Below, in pieces: positions 26,366-34,314 of a stretch of 64,000 nucleotides of DNA; position 1 is the stretch's first letter; every line of letters begins with the position of its first letter. This stretch comes from an uncultured Sphingomonas sp. GTDB taxonomy: Bacteria > Pseudomonadota > Alphaproteobacteria > Sphingomonadales > Sphingomonadaceae. A model generated the notes under the pieces. It saw nothing but the letters and a program-made list of their open reading frames with translations, was not told the DNA's origin and ran no database searches. The DNA lies in assembly GCA_913775795.1 (NCBI GenBank), contig CAJYLT010000007.1, positions 1 to 64,000 of the forward strand. Reading direction: 5' to 3'. Made by a program: the position numbers and the translations under genes.

Positions 26366-27842
26366 CGGCGGACCAGACGGCGTGATCGATCCTTCCAGTC
26401 GCCGCGACCTGTTCGGCAAGCTGATTGCCGGCGGCATCGCCGTACACGTGCCGCCGGGCGGCGCCGTGAGCCGCGGCATCGGCCATGCCGGGACGGCGGC
26501 CGCCCCCGGCGGCGTCGCCCTCGTCCCGCTGTTCACCGAGGTGGCGGGCACGCCACTGCCCGACACATGCGAGCTCGTCGTGACCGGCGGCTATCGCGAG
26601 CCGGGGCGCGGCGGTGCCAGCTATCGTCGCGACCGTCAGGTCGACCGCGCCTGGGTCGCGCGCAACCCGCGCACGGCCTTCGTCGACGCGGCCGGGCGCG
26701 GCTATCGCCTGTCCGAACCGAACATCGATGTGCTCCAGACGGGCGCGCTCGGAAACGGGACCGCCGACGACGCGCAAGCGATCCAAGCCGCGCTGGACGA
26801 GGTCGAGCGAGCCGGCGGCGGCACCGTGTTCCTGCCCCCGGGCAATTACCGGACGCTCTCGCCGCTGCGCCTGCCGCCGAGAACCGGGCTGTCCGGCGCC
26901 GGGCCGGCTTCGGTTCTGAGAGCCGAGCGCACCGATGGCATCATCCTTGGCGCCGCGGACGATATCGGGCCGCGGCGGCTTGCCGATTTCATGCTGCACG
27001 GGCGCGGGTGCGAGGGATACCGCGCGATCGTCGTGGATGTCACGAACGGCAAAAGGTGCCAGGGGCCGGTGTTCGAGCGGGTGTTCCTCGCCTTTTTCGG
27101 GACCGGCATCGCCAGCCGCGGCCTGTGGCACGCGACGTTCCGCACGGTGACGATGCACCAGGTCTGGCGCGGTTTCGTCTTCTCCGGCCAGAACGTGAAG
27201 ATCCTGATCGACGACTGCCGGCTGACGCATGGCGGACAGCTTCGTGCCGCGGGCACCTCGACCGGTATCCAGGTCGGCGACGAAAGTCCCGGCGCCCGCG
27301 CAGAGGACGTGCAGGTCGCACGCACGATGATCTACGGCTTCGACAAGGCCATCGTCTGGCGAAGCGCGCTGTTCGGCGGGGTGGTGCACTGCGATCTCGA
27401 CGCGTGCGGTCAGAAGGGTCTGGAGATGGTGACCGCCGACGGCGGCTTCACCTTCGCCAACAACTGGGTCAACGTCATCGGAATGTCAGGCCGGGCCATC
27501 GACTGCGTGCCGCTCGGCTACCAGCCCGAGGCGACGAACATCCTGATCGCGAACAACAACCTGAACGGCCGGGCTGCATCGCGCGGATCGTGCGGGATCG
27601 CGCTCGGCAATCAACAGGCGGACATCACGCTCGACGGCAACAGCGTGAGCGCGGCGTTCGAAACGGGGATCAGCGCGGTCGGCGTTCGCCGCCTGTCGCT
27701 CCAGCGCAACAAGGTCGCGCGCGCCATTGTCCTTCAGCGGTGCAACGAGGTGGCGGCAACTCACAATTTCGCCGCCGACGGCCTGAAGCTCGATGGCAAT
27801 ATCGGCCTGGACCTCGGCACGAAGGGCGGCGGGACGCAGTGA
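26343..27842 (+). CDS. Right-handed beta-helix (pectate-lyase-like) protein with Tat signal
   Basis: This protein of up to 499 residues contains a twin-arginine signal (SRRDLFGKLIAGGIAV) and a pectate-lyase superfamily segment: NIDVLQTGALGNGTADDAQAIQAALDE near residue 130, then GGGTVFLPPGNYRTLSPLRLP. Repeating beta-helix rungs follow (ILIANNNLNG, ITLDGNSVSAA, LSLQRNKVA). TTG at 26343 with GAGAGG upstream and GTG at 26382 are both possible starts; the latter places the Tat motif at residues 7-9. It may be a lyase or epimerase that trims the polymer during secretion; sphingan clusters also encode a lyase. The catalytic residues are not evident. Confidence 0.85.
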   Translation: MADRRRDDGGPDGVIDPSSRRDLFGKLIAGGIAVHVPPGGAVSRGIGHAGTAAAPGGVALVPLFTEVAGTPLPDTCELVVTGGYREPGRGGASYRRDRQVDRAWVARNPRTAFVDAAGRGYRLSEPNIDVLQTGALGNGTADDAQAIQAALDEVERAGGGTVFLPPGNYRTLSPLRLPPRTGLSGAGPASVLRAERTDGIILGAADDIGPRRLADFMLHGRGCEGYRAIVVDVTNGKRCQGPVFERVFLAFFGTGIASRGLWHATFRTVTMHQVWRGFVFSGQNVKILIDDCRLTHGGQLRAAGTSTGIQVGDESPGARAEDVQVARTMIYGFDKAIVWRSALFGGVVHCDLDACGQKGLEMVTADGGFTFANNWVNVIGMSGRAIDCVPLGYQPEATNILIANNNLNGRAASRGSCGIALGNQQADITLDGNSVSAAFETGISAVGVRRLSLQRNKVARAIVLQRCNEVAATHNFAADGLKLDGNIGLDLGTKGGGTQ

Positions 27843-28063
27843 CCTTGCGCGAAACCGTTCTCGGGCGCCGTATCGGTGAAATCGCGGTTGCGTGGCAACG
27901 CCGCGAGCGACTAGCGCGGACGCGCCGCCCGCCGATCACCCCTCCACCCGGAGCGGCGCGGTCAACGACGGGCTGGATGCGGTGGAGCGGCGAATTGGCG
28001 ACAGGCAGGATCGATCGGCCGGGACCGGCACTCATGCGCGCCGGCGCAGGGGGCCGCGCATGA
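27839..28063 (+). CDS. Small basic protein embedded in the polysaccharide operon
   Basis: A 74-codon frame starts with GTG at 27839 in a GTGA overlap with the beta-helix stop and ends with TGA at 28061-28063 in an ATGA overlap with the next glycosyltransferase gene. The neat 4-base joints at both ends match every other joint of this operon and are the main evidence that it is real. The product is very basic and Pro/Arg-rich (TLRETVLGRRIGEIAVAWQR at the start) with no recognisable domain. Confidence 0.6.
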   Translation: MTLRETVLGRRIGEIAVAWQRRERLARTRRPPITPPPGAARSTTGWMRWSGELATGRIDRPGPALMRAGAGGRA

Positions 28064-29082
28064 CGCAACGTCCGCTGGAAGGCGCCCGCATCCTCGTGAT
28101 CGGCATCGGTTTCTACGACTATGAAACCGTCATCGCCGCCGAACTGCGCCGGCTCGGTGCAGAGGTACTGAGCGAGATCGAGAGCGCGCCCGAGGCTCGC
28201 GATCGGTTCGCCCCGCTGCGCAGCCGCATCGCGCCGGTCACGGCGGCACATCACGCACGGCACCACGAGCAGATTCTCGAGCGTGCGCGGCGCTTCGGCC
28301 GGATCGATCACGTCGTCGTCATCAACGGACGATTGCTGAGCGAGGCCTTTCTGACCGCGTTGCGCGCAGCGCAGCCACGGGCGAAGTTCACGACTTACCT
28401 GTGGGATTCGCTGTCGCGTTTCCCCGATCTCGCCGATCGGCGCCACCTGTTCGATCGAGCGCTCACCTTCGACCCGGCGGATGCCGCGGCGGTACCCGAC
28501 CTGTTGTTCCGTCCCACCTTCTATCGCCCCGAACTGCTCACGGCGACACCTGCGCCGCCGGTCGACCTGTGCTTCGTGGGCTGGCTGCATCACGACCGGG
28601 TGAAACAGGTCGAAAGCCTGCGTGCCCAGGCCGACGCGCTCGGCCTGCGCTCGTTCTTCTATCTGTATACCGGCCTTGCCACCGGTCTGCGGATGCTGGC
28701 GCAGCGGCGTAGCAGGGACGTCCACGTGCGCACCCTCCCGTTCGAGCGCTACGCCAGCCAGGTGGAGGCGACGCGCATCCTCATCGACCTGCCGCACCCG
28801 ATGCAGACCGGCCTGACGATGCGCGCGGCGGAAGCGGTGGGTGTCGGCTGCAAGCTGCTGACGACTGCCCGGGGCGTGACCGCCTACGACTTCTATCGCC
28901 CCGAGAACGTCGCCGTGATCGACGCCGCCGCACCGGTTCTCGACCCCGCATTCCTGGCGGTGCCGCCCGTCGCGCTCCCACCCGAGATGACGACGCGCTA
29001 CTCGCTGGAAGGTTGGGTCCTGGACATTCTGGGCGTGACCGAACCTTCCGGGTTCCTTGCCCACGAACACGGCCGCGCATGA
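28060..29082 (+). CDS. Putative glycosyltransferase (CgeB/capsular type)
   Basis: This 340-residue protein starts with an N-terminal Rossmann-like strand (ARILVIGIGFYDYETVIAAEL), then TYLWDSLSRFPDLADRRHLFD near residue 110 and a TFDPADAAAVPDLLFRPTFY stretch. These resemble CgeB-type capsular glycosyltransferases with a GT-B-like layout. The second half has LCFVGWLHHDRVK and GCKLLTTARGVTAYDFY. AGGGGG precedes the ATG, which overlaps the stop of the 74-residue gene. The donor sugar is unknown; assignment to a numbered GT family is not safe. Confidence 0.7.
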   Translation: MTQRPLEGARILVIGIGFYDYETVIAAELRRLGAEVLSEIESAPEARDRFAPLRSRIAPVTAAHHARHHEQILERARRFGRIDHVVVINGRLLSEAFLTALRAAQPRAKFTTYLWDSLSRFPDLADRRHLFDRALTFDPADAAAVPDLLFRPTFYRPELLTATPAPPVDLCFVGWLHHDRVKQVESLRAQADALGLRSFFYLYTGLATGLRMLAQRRSRDVHVRTLPFERYASQVEATRILIDLPHPMQTGLTMRAAEAVGVGCKLLTTARGVTAYDFYRPENVAVIDAAAPVLDPAFLAVPPVALPPEMTTRYSLEGWVLDILGVTEPSGFLAHEHGRA

Positions 29083-29936
29083 GCGGCGAGGCGGACACGC
29101 TCGGCGGCGGCGTAATGGCGGTGCTGGTGCTCTACGGGCGCCGCGTCGAAGAAGCGGCGGCATGGCCGATCCTTCGTGCCTGGCTGGAAGCGAGCGGGTC
29201 CGGTGCGCTGCGCCACTGCCTGATCTACGACAACTCACCCGAGTGTCTGACCGATCCGGCGACCCTGCCCGCCAACGCCGCGCTGATCCATGATCCCGCC
29301 AATGGCGGCACGAGCGCCGCCTATCGCGCCGCGGCGGCGCGTGCGGGTGCAGCGGATTGTCAGTGGCTGCTGCTCCTCGATCAGGATACCGCGATGCCTG
29401 CCGATTATCTCACCCGTGCAGGCCGCGTCGCCGCGGCCGACGCGACCGCTCTCGTCCCGCGGATCCGGCACGACGGTATGCTCGTCTCGCCCGCGACGAT
29501 CACGTCGTCCGGATCGGTCGTCCCGACCGAGCGACCGGGTAAAGACGGCAGAATGGCGACGGCGATCTCGTCTGGCGCGATCGTCCGCCGCGCGTTCGTC
29601 GAACAGGTGCGCTTCCCCGCCGCCCTGTGGCTCGATTACGTCGACCACTGGCTGTTTCTGGCTCTGGCGCGCGAGGGGGGCCGCATCGCCACGATCGACG
29701 TCGATCTGGCGCATGACCTGTCGATCCGCACGCCGCGGACGCTTTCGCTCTCTCGGGTGAAGAGCATCCTTGCGGCAGAGCGCAGCTTCTACGTGGCCCT
29801 GGGCGGGCGCGCCCGCACCTTGCTGCCTGCCCGTCAGGCGCTGCGGGCGGCGCGGTATGCGCGGCTCGGCCGCCTCGACCTCGCCGTGGAAGTTCTGCGG
29901 GCGATGGTCGCGCCGCCGCGGGGACGGCAATCGTGA
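29079..29936 (+). CDS. Glycosyltransferase family 2 (rhamnosyltransferase-like)
   Basis: This 285-residue GT-A enzyme has the N-terminal VLVLYGRR strand, YDNSPE for the usual VDNxS motif, the Asn-Gly-Gly nucleotide loop (DPANGGTSAAYRAA near residue 70) and LLLLDQDTAMP as the DxD-like metal site near 100. DYVDHWLFLAL near 187 resembles the acceptor region of rhamnosyltransferases such as RfbF/WbbL types. The ATG overlaps the preceding stop (ATGA). It probably transfers a sugar, possibly rhamnose from the rml pathway at 37.9-41.3 kb, to the lipid-linked repeat unit. Confidence 0.85.
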   Translation: MSGEADTLGGGVMAVLVLYGRRVEEAAAWPILRAWLEASGSGALRHCLIYDNSPECLTDPATLPANAALIHDPANGGTSAAYRAAAARAGAADCQWLLLLDQDTAMPADYLTRAGRVAAADATALVPRIRHDGMLVSPATITSSGSVVPTERPGKDGRMATAISSGAIVRRAFVEQVRFPAALWLDYVDHWLFLALAREGGRIATIDVDLAHDLSIRTPRTLSLSRVKSILAAERSFYVALGGRARTLLPARQALRAARYARLGRLDLAVEVLRAMVAPPRGRQS

Positions 29937-31108
29937 TCGAAACGCTGTTCCCTCTCGTCTTCGGCGAGGTCGTGGTGGGCGGCGGCGGCCGGACCTTTGC
30001 CGTGGGCGCCCTCAGCCTGCGCATGCTGCTGTTCGCCGCCGGCCTGCTGGCGACGGCGATCGGTCTGCTCAGCAGCCGCCGTTCGCGCGACGGCGTGCCG
30101 ACCGCGGCGCTGCTCGTCCTCGCCTTCTTTGCCAGCATGCTGCCCGGCCTGCTCGTCGACGCCGGTCGCGGGACACCCTCAGACATCGTGTTCGAGGAGA
30201 TTCAGCCGCTCCTGTTCTGGCTATCGGCGCCCTTCTTCGCGTTCGCGTTCCAGGATCCGCGCGCGATCAATCGCGCGGGGTCGCTGATCGTCTATGGCGG
30301 CGTGGCCGTCGCGATCGTCACCTCGCTGCTGATGGTCGGCCTGTATATGGGCGTCGTCAATTTCGGCGCGCTGTATCTCTGGGCCGACGACACCGGCGAA
30401 CTCTTCTTTCGCGGACCGACCAACTTCTTCTACAAGGGGCATTTCTTCGTCGGCGTGGCGCTGGTCTTCGTCGTCGTGCTGACGCCGCGCTGGTGGAAGT
30501 CGATGGCGTTCGTCCTGGCATTGTCGCTCGGCCTCTCGCTCACCCGCGGGCTTTACCTCGCGGTCGCGGTCGCGCTGGTGCTGAGCTTCGTCTCGGGCCG
30601 TCGCCAGGTGGCGATCCTGATCGTCGCCGTCGCGGCGATCCTGCTGCTCGGGCTCTACAGCCAGGCGATCCTCGACCTGCTGTTCGACCCCTCGCGCGCC
30701 AGTTCGGCGGAGACGCGATCGCGCGACCTCTCCTTCTTCCTGTCGACGTTCGACTACAACACGCTGCTGCTCGGCGACGGCACCGGCGCGCTGCTCAACG
30801 GCCGCGCGAATATCGAGAACAGCTTCCTCTGGGCGATCTGGCGATTCGGCGTGGCGGGCCTCGCCTTCATGTTCCTGCCGCTGGCGATGGCGGCCCGCTA
30901 CTTCTCGCAGATTCCTTACGAAAGCGAGGTGCGGAAGCCCGCGAGCGCGTTCTTCTTCGGCATCGTCATGTTGTACGTCGTCACCGCGTTCAACCCGTTC
31001 GTGAACAACTCCATCGGCCTCACCTATCTGCTGTGTGCGCTGTTCGCGCTGCGCCGGATGCGTGAGATGACGCGCGAGGCCGCCGCGCTTTCGGAACCCA
31101 CGGCATGA
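29933..31108 (+). CDS. Polysaccharide polymerase-like membrane protein (Wzy-type)
   Basis: This 391-residue protein has about ten to eleven membrane segments and a periplasmic loop near residues 250-290 (RSRDLSFFLSTFDYNTLLLGDGTGALL). SFLWAIWRFGVAGLAFMFLP follows, as in Wzy/O-antigen polymerases. It starts with GTG overlapping the preceding stop and sits between two glycosyltransferases in a tightly coupled operon, which supports a role as the repeat-unit polymerase. It is not close to the Wzy_C protein at 20.5 kb. Confidence 0.78.
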   Translation: MIETLFPLVFGEVVVGGGGRTFAVGALSLRMLLFAAGLLATAIGLLSSRRSRDGVPTAALLVLAFFASMLPGLLVDAGRGTPSDIVFEEIQPLLFWLSAPFFAFAFQDPRAINRAGSLIVYGGVAVAIVTSLLMVGLYMGVVNFGALYLWADDTGELFFRGPTNFFYKGHFFVGVALVFVVVLTPRWWKSMAFVLALSLGLSLTRGLYLAVAVALVLSFVSGRRQVAILIVAVAAILLLGLYSQAILDLLFDPSRASSAETRSRDLSFFLSTFDYNTLLLGDGTGALLNGRANIENSFLWAIWRFGVAGLAFMFLPLAMAARYFSQIPYESEVRKPASAFFFGIVMLYVVTAFNPFVNNSIGLTYLLCALFALRRMREMTREAAALSEPTA

Positions 31109-31827
31109 CCAGCACCCGCATCAGCTTCGTCCTCGCCAGCTACAATGGCGCCGGCTACGTCACCGAACAGCTGACGAGCATCCTGGCGGCGCTGGGCCCG
31201 GCGGACGAGGTCGTCGTATCCGACGACGGGTCGAGCGATGCCACGCTCGAGCGCGTCCGGTCCGTCGACGACCCGCGGATCCGCCTGCTGCCGCCCGGCG
31301 AGCGGCTCGGTTACCAGGGCAATTTCGCACGCGCGATCGCCGCATCGACCGGCCGGTACATCTTCTTTTCGGATCAGGACGATGCGTGTCTTCCCGCGCG
31401 GGTGCCGCGGTCGCTCGATGCACTGGAGCGCCACTGGTGCGTGTGCGGCGATGCGACGGTGGTCGATTCGCAATTGCAGACCATGCAGGCCAGCCATTTC
31501 GAAGCGCGCGCGGCACGGTTCGATCTCGTGTCGCTGATCGCCCGGCCATCGGTGATCGGCGCGACGATGGCCTGCCGCCGTGACTTCATAGAGGCGTGCC
31601 TGCCCTTTCCGGCGGGCGTGCCCCACGACATGTGGCTTGCGGCTCAGGCGGCACGCAGCGGTCAGCTTGCCGTGGTGCGAGCGCCGTTCATTCTCTACCG
31701 CCGCCACGCCGCGGTCGTGTCGGCCACCGCATCGACCAGCCGGAGGCCGATCCGCGAGCGTCTGGTCGAGCGTTTTCGATTGGTGCGCGCGATGGCGACG
31801 CGGCCGGTCCGGCTTGCCCGTCCCTAG
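31105..31827 (+). CDS. Glycosyltransferase family 2
   Basis: This 240-residue GT-A protein has FVLASYNGAGYVTEQLTSIL at the N-terminus, VVVSDDGSSDATLERV near residue 36, and the metal-binding YIFFSDQDDACLPARV near 88. HDMWLAAQAA near 173 and ILYRRHAAVVSA near the C-terminus are typical of alpha-L-rhamnosyltransferases of this family. It is the last gene of the overlapped operon (ATGA joint) and overlaps the convergent GT2 gene by 4 bp. Confidence 0.87.
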   Translation: MTSTRISFVLASYNGAGYVTEQLTSILAALGPADEVVVSDDGSSDATLERVRSVDDPRIRLLPPGERLGYQGNFARAIAASTGRYIFFSDQDDACLPARVPRSLDALERHWCVCGDATVVDSQLQTMQASHFEARAARFDLVSLIARPSVIGATMACRRDFIEACLPFPAGVPHDMWLAAQAARSGQLAVVRAPFILYRRHAAVVSATASTSRRPIRERLVERFRLVRAMATRPVRLARP

Positions 31828-32750
31828 TCGAACTGCTTGATCGTCTCGCGATTGATGCGATCGCGCTCGGCGTCGACGAACCAGCCCCATTTGAAGAAAT
31901 ACTGCGACAGGCTGACCGCGGCATAGCGGATGCGGCGCAGCGACGGCCGGCTCTGGCTCCGATATTCGTGCACGACGGTCGCATCGGGGTTGTAGAGCGT
32001 CTGCGACACCTGCCGCACCCGCCGCGACAGGTCGAGATCCTCGGCATAGAGGAAATATCGGTCGTCGAAATGCCCGACGCGGTCGAGGATCGATCGCCGC
32101 AGGATCATGAAGCAGCCCGACAGGAACGGGAATTGCGCCACCGTGTCGTAGTTCCAGTCGTGAAACTCGTACCGCTGATTGCGCTCGCGCCCCCAGCGCG
32201 TGCGGTGCAGGACGCGGCGGGCGATCATGTCGCGCGGATCGGGCAGCAGCCGGCACAGCCGCTGGAGCGAGCCGTCGGGGTAGCGCACGCGGGGCATGCC
32301 CAGGCCCGCCTCGGGATGGGCATCCATGAACGCGACCATCCGCCCGATCGCGTCATCCTCGACCTGCAGGTCGGTATTCATGACGACATGGTAACGGCAC
32401 TTGCCCCGACTGGCCTCGAGCGCGACGTTGTGCCCTCGCCCGTAACCCACGTTCTGCCGCGTGGCGACGACGATCGCCCCCATCTCGCGAGCGAAGCCGA
32501 GGTCGAGCGGCGGCTCGCTGTTGTCGACGATGACGACATGCGTACGCACCGAAGCCGCCTGTGCCTGGCGGATCGCGTCGACGATCTCCTGCCGCTCGTT
32601 GCCGAACAGGACGAACGACACGCAGGCGTCGAGTCCGCCTGGCAGCGCTGCCCGGACTTCACCGACCAACCGATCGAACTGGTGCAACGTCGATGTTCCT
32701 TGCAGCGGAGGGAGGAAGCGTGCGTCGCCGATCGGCGGGCGAGACCGCAC
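31824..32750 (-). CDS. Glycosyltransferase family 2 (WbbL-like)
   Basis: This 308-residue GT-A protein has VSFVLFGNERQEI near residue 44, VVIVDNSEPP (VDNS motif) near 72, NVGYGRGHNVALE near 99 and VVMNTDLQVEDD (DxD region) near 121. The acceptor-side motif FLSGCFMILRRSILDRVGHFDDRYFLYAEDLDLSRR near 210 (EDxDL) closely fits rhamnosyltransferase WbbL-type proteins. The start is GTG, and the first 30 residues are atypical, so the true start could be further in. It uses dTDP-rhamnose if the family pattern holds. Confidence 0.87.
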   Translation of the reverse strand: MRSRPPIGDARFLPPLQGTSTLHQFDRLVGEVRAALPGGLDACVSFVLFGNERQEIVDAIRQAQAASVRTHVVIVDNSEPPLDLGFAREMGAIVVATRQNVGYGRGHNVALEASRGKCRYHVVMNTDLQVEDDAIGRMVAFMDAHPEAGLGMPRVRYPDGSLQRLCRLLPDPRDMIARRVLHRTRWGRERNQRYEFHDWNYDTVAQFPFLSGCFMILRRSILDRVGHFDDRYFLYAEDLDLSRRVRQVSQTLYNPDATVVHEYRSQSRPSLRRIRYAAVSLSQYFFKWGWFVDAERDRINRETIKQFD

Positions 32751-32824
32751 GCGGCATGGGGGCCGCGCTAGCTAGCAATGCACAGCGTTGCAGTAAAGCA
32801 ACCCCGCGCCTATGGCCCGGACCG

Positions 32825-33640
32825 ATGAAAACAGCAGCAATCACCGGCATCACCGGCGTCGCCGGCGGCCATGTCGCGACCGTCTTGGCCGCGAGGGGCT
32901 ATCGGGTCGTCGGCATCTCTCGCGGCGGCCGCGGCGGCGACGATGCGCTGCGGGTCGTGCCCGACCTGAGCGACGCCGCAGCGCTCGAGACGGCGTTGGA
33001 GGGCTGCGACATCGTGTTCCACTTCGCCGATCGCGCCGATCGCAAGAGCTATACTGAGGGCGATGTCGACACCGCAGCCACGGTGGTCACCGCCATCCGC
33101 GCCGCCGCGGCGCGATGCGGGATCACGCGGATCGTCGCGGCGAGTTCGGTCTACGCCGAGCAGGCCCCGGCGGGCGATCTCTACGGCCGATCGAAACGCG
33201 CGATGGAGGCGGCGGCGACCGCGCCCGGTCCCGGCGCGCCGGCGATCATACTCCGGCTTCCGCCGCTCTACGGGCCCGGCGCGCGCGGGGCGGTGCGGCA
33301 CATCGCACGGCTCGCGGCGCGGGGATGGCCGCTGCCCTTCGGCCTGGCGCGGGCGCCCCGGCGATTTCTGTCGCTCGATTCGCTGGCCGACCTGTGCGCG
33401 CATCTGACCGCGCTCGACGACGCGACGTTCGGCCAGGCGGCGGGCCGGATTCTGGTTCCGACCATGAACCGGGTCGACAGCCTCCATGCGCTGGCGAAGT
33501 CGCTGGCGGGGGGCCGCGCACGCCTGCTTCCCGTGCCCATGATCGACCGCCTGCTGTCCGGCGGGCGAGTGGAGGCATCGCAGGTCACGCGCGATCGGGA
33601 GGCGGTGCGCTCGGCGATCGGATGGCAGTCACCCGAGTAA
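32825..33640 (+). CDS. NAD-dependent epimerase/dehydratase (4-ketosugar reductase-like)
   Basis: This 271-residue extended short-chain dehydrogenase has TGITGVAGGHVATVLAARGY in place of TGxxGxxG, a SSVY catalytic Ser/Tyr region (AASSVYAEQ near residue 105) and the YGRSK (YxxxK) catalytic pair near 121. It resembles WbpV/WreQ proteins that reduce UDP-4-keto-6-deoxy-GlcNAc to UDP-QuiNAc. The neighbouring PglC-type transferase and WbpM-type dehydratase support this role. The substrate assignment is inferred from context. Confidence 0.8.
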   Translation: MKTAAITGITGVAGGHVATVLAARGYRVVGISRGGRGGDDALRVVPDLSDAAALETALEGCDIVFHFADRADRKSYTEGDVDTAATVVTAIRAAAARCGITRIVAASSVYAEQAPAGDLYGRSKRAMEAAATAPGPGAPAIILRLPPLYGPGARGAVRHIARLAARGWPLPFGLARAPRRFLSLDSLADLCAHLTALDDATFGQAAGRILVPTMNRVDSLHALAKSLAGGRARLLPVPMIDRLLSGGRVEASQVTRDREAVRSAIGWQSPE

Positions 33641-33647
33641 CCGCGCG

Positions 33648-34229
33648 CTAGAGGCGCGCCGCATCCCCGCGACCGCCGCCGAGCCCGGTCTGGACCAGCA
33701 AAGCGAGGTCGCGGCGAAGCGACCACGGCCCGATATAGGTCGCATCCTTTTCGGCGAGGCGCGCGGGTGTCGACATGTCGAGCCCGGCAACCTGCGCGAC
33801 GCCGGTGATGCCGGGCAGCAGGCGGTCGACGCCGTGCTGGCGGCGGCAATCGGCCAGCTCGATCTGGCTGGGCAAGCCGGGGCGCGGGCCGACGAAGCTC
33901 ATCTCGCCGCGAAGCACGTTCCAGAGCTGAGGCAGTTCGTCCAGTTTCGTACGGCGCATCAGACCGCCCATGCGCGTGATATGCTGACGGCCGGCTTCGT
34001 GAGAGGGCCTGTCCCCCGTCCCCATGCGCATCGTGCGCAGCTTGACCAATCGGAACGGGCGGCCATCGCGGCCCAGTCTCGTCTGGACAAACAACGGATT
34101 AGCGCGGTCGTCGAACCAGATGATCGCCGCGGCGACCAAGCAGGCCAACACCGCCGGCACCGCCATGATCAGAACGAGCACGAGATCGAAGATCCGCTTT
34201 CCGGCGGTACCCGGTGGACGCTGTTGCAT
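33648..34229 (-). CDS. Initiating sugar-1-phosphate transferase (PglC/WreU type)
   Basis: This 193-residue monotopic phosphoglycosyl transferase has a single N-terminal reentrant helix (IFDLVLVLIMAVPAVLACLVAAAI), LVKLRTMRMG near residue 62, RRTKLDELPQLWNVLRGEMSFVGPRP (near 92, carrying the catalytic Asp-Glu and GPRP motif) and PGITGVAQVAG near 140. It transfers a sugar-1-phosphate, typically a QuiNAc/FucNAc/bacillosamine type, to undecaprenyl phosphate and so starts the repeat unit. It is convergent with the reductase gene and divergent from the dehydratase gene. Confidence 0.92.
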   Translation of the reverse strand: MQQRPPGTAGKRIFDLVLVLIMAVPAVLACLVAAAIIWFDDRANPLFVQTRLGRDGRPFRLVKLRTMRMGTGDRPSHEAGRQHITRMGGLMRRTKLDELPQLWNVLRGEMSFVGPRPGLPSQIELADCRRQHGVDRLLPGITGVAQVAGLDMSTPARLAEKDATYIGPWSLRRDLALLVQTGLGGGRGDAARL

Positions 34230-34314
34230 AGCCGCCGCCGATAGGAAGAATTGCGTCGTCTGGTCAAGCGACGGCGTTGGGCGTAAGAGCCCACGACCCG
34301 ACAGGTAGAAGAAA

